Shown: in pieces, positions 5,503 to 6,927 of the stretch
Layout of the letters: the number at the start of each line of letters is the position of its first letter
Numbering within the stretch: the first letter of the stretch is position 1
Source: Bacteroidota bacterium
GTDB taxonomy: Bacteria > Bacteroidota > Bacteroidia > Flavobacteriales_F > PHOS-HE28
Direction of reading: 5' to 3'
Assembly (NCBI GenBank): GCA_023430945.1
Contig: JAEYYE010000232.1
Span: forward strand, 1-6,927
DNA: 6,927 nucleotides
Notes under the pieces: model-generated
Databases searched by the model: none
Told to the model about the DNA's origin: nothing
The model's input: the letters and a program-made list of their open reading frames with translations, nothing else
Translations under genes and position numbers: made by a program

Positions 5503-6927
5503 TGAAAGGTGATGTTCAATTGTTCCAGCGCTTTGCTTATCGGCACGCCGAAACCGAGCCCTTCCAGATCGCGCCCGGTGATCTTCATGGTGGCCACACC
5601 GATCACCTTGCCGTTCTCATCGATCAGCGGTCCGCCGCTGTTCCCCGGGTTGATGCTCACATCGGTCTGCAGGATTGGAAGTTCTCGAATTCGCGCCGGC
5701 CGCTGAGGATGCCGCGTGAAACGCTCTGCCCGAGCGAAGCATCCAGCGGTGTTCCGATCGCAAAGATCTCTTCGCCCAGCATCAGCGCCTGATCATCCCC
5801 GATCGAAAGTGCCGGCAGATCGGTGGCTTCCACCTTGATCAAGGCCAGATCGAAATCCTTGTTCGTCTTCTTCACCGTTCCATCCAGCGTGAATCCCTGC
5901 TCGAACTTCACTTTCACGGAACGCTCACCCTCCACCACATGTTCGTTGGTGATCAAGAAGCCATCGTTGCTGATGAGGAAACCACTGCCATGTCCATCGC
6001 TCGTCTGGATCGTGACCACTGCTTTCACCAGCGCCGATAGCATATCCTTCCTGCCATCGAACTTGATCGGCGACGGAAGCCCAAGGATCACGTTCTCACC
6101 TTTGGCCATTTCCAACCCGATGCCGTACGCTGCGGCTACTTTGGGATGTAGTGAATCATTCTCGGCCATCAACCGCGCGGCGTGCGCGATCGCATCGGAC
6201 AGCACTTCGCCGGATCGCGCGCCATTCACCAGATACTGCACGTTCTGATCCACCGAGAAGAGCAGACTATCCTTCCGTACACCGCTCATGAATCGCCAAT
6301 CGATCCGCAGATCCACCTTACCCGAGCAATTGCTTTCCTTCCCTTTCAGATCGGCTTTGATGGAAGTGATCCGCGGATGCAGATAGATCTTCGCCCGGCG
6401 CACTGTCTCGTCACCCTTTGTCGTTCCCAGGCGCACCGAGCGGCTATCGATCCATGATCCTTTCAGCCCCATTTGGATGGAACCGCTCAACGGGTCGGAA
6501 TAATTCAATTCCCTGAAAACAGCATCCTTCAATGTGATCCGCCGGCCGTGGAACGTTCCCAGGTCGGGCCGATCCCCAAGTTCGATGGAAACGCCGGTGA
6601 TGGGAAGTGCGTAATGGGCAAGTGCCGGATCGGTCTCCTTGTACAGATGAACGTTGTATTCATTCACAGGAAGCCGGTAAAGGGAAGGGTTGTTCCGATC
6701 CGCCAGATAAGGTATTCCAAGGAGCATCGCATCAGCGAACAGTACACTGCCGGACATTCCCGGCCGGACGCTCAGCGTAGCTGCATCGTAGCCAGAATGC
6801 CGAAGTTCGATCGAAACGGTCTCGCCATCATCGGGCGTGTAACTGTAAGTGAAAGGAGTGATGCCTTTCTGGTTACCGTTCACATATACGGCCGCGCCTG
6901 CTGGATCGGAGCCGATCACCATGGAAT
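5499..6927 (-). pseudogene. PEGA-domain trypsin-like serine protease, frameshifted; 5' end outside window
   Basis: The reading frame enters from the right edge and runs to a premature TGA at 5657-5659. Counting from the ATG at 6922, which is probably internal, residues 1-60 form a PEGA domain (G-S-D-P-A-G-A-A-V-Y-V-N-G-N-Q-K-G-I-T-P-F). Residues about 70-290 are an unrecognised beta-rich linker, and about 295-416 the first part of an HtrA/S1C trypsin fold. Catalytic His328 is in T-N-E-H-V-V (codon near 5939-5941), preceded by G-S-G-F-L-I; catalytic Asp358 is in D-L-A-L-I-K-V (near 5849-5851); G-T-P-L and V-S-R-G-I-L-S-G follow. The expected oxyanion/serine segment lies in another frame from about 5674 down: L-Q-T-D-V-S-I-N-P-G-N-S-G-G-P-L, with Ser at 5637-5639, then a normal end L-G-F-G-V-P-I-S-K-A-L and stop TGA 5501-5499. 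One missing base between about 5674 and 5690 explains the break. Without correction the product lacks its nucleophile. With it, the protein would be a complete envelope or secreted protease, co-transcribed with the barrel gene. No PDZ domain follows. Confidence 0.85.

Noticed and set aside
5823..6248. 141-codon open frame on the + strand opposite the protease
   Set aside because: Antisense to the catalytic His and Asp motifs, with a Ser/Thr/Pro-rich low-information translation.

Overview
The window most likely comes from the phylum Bacteroidota, probably a Flavobacteriales-like environmental lineage. Three things support this: a gmk-nadD gene pair, a large secreted protein ending in a type IX secretion system (T9SS) type B sorting domain, and the general lack of strong Shine-Dalgarno sequences. 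By eye the GC content is moderate, and GATC is very strongly over-represented on both strands, in genes and between them.

Left part (1-1335, + strand): the 3' end of guanylate kinase (gmk) abuts a complete nicotinate-nucleotide adenylyltransferase gene (nadD). A roughly 0.5 kb stretch follows with two short candidate genes (40 and 58 codons) of unknown function and two small hairpins. It closes with a convincing rho-independent terminator at 1309-1335. This strand therefore looks like a nucleotide/NAD housekeeping unit with small unknown genes at its tail.

Middle (1427-4767): a small four-helix membrane protein on the + strand runs tail to tail into, and overlaps by 49 bp, a 966-residue secreted protein on the - strand. 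That protein has a signal peptide, a proprotein-convertase P-domain-like lectin-type module, a stalk of eight cysteine-paired Ig-like units (seven of them on an almost perfect 74-residue period), a further PKD-like unit and a T9SS type B sorting domain. It is a cell-surface or secreted adhesin-like protein.

Right part (4882-6927, - strand): a two-gene operon. A trypsin-like (HtrA/S1C-type) serine protease with an N-terminal PEGA domain enters from beyond the right edge. It is interrupted by a single-base frameshift just before its catalytic-serine motif, and its original stop codon overlaps (ATGA) the start of a 206-residue outer-membrane beta-barrel-like protein. The frameshift may be an assembly error or a real lesion. 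The protease, barrel and T9SS surface protein share one strand and all point to the cell envelope, but any joint function is inference. No RNA genes, mobile elements or CRISPR arrays were seen.
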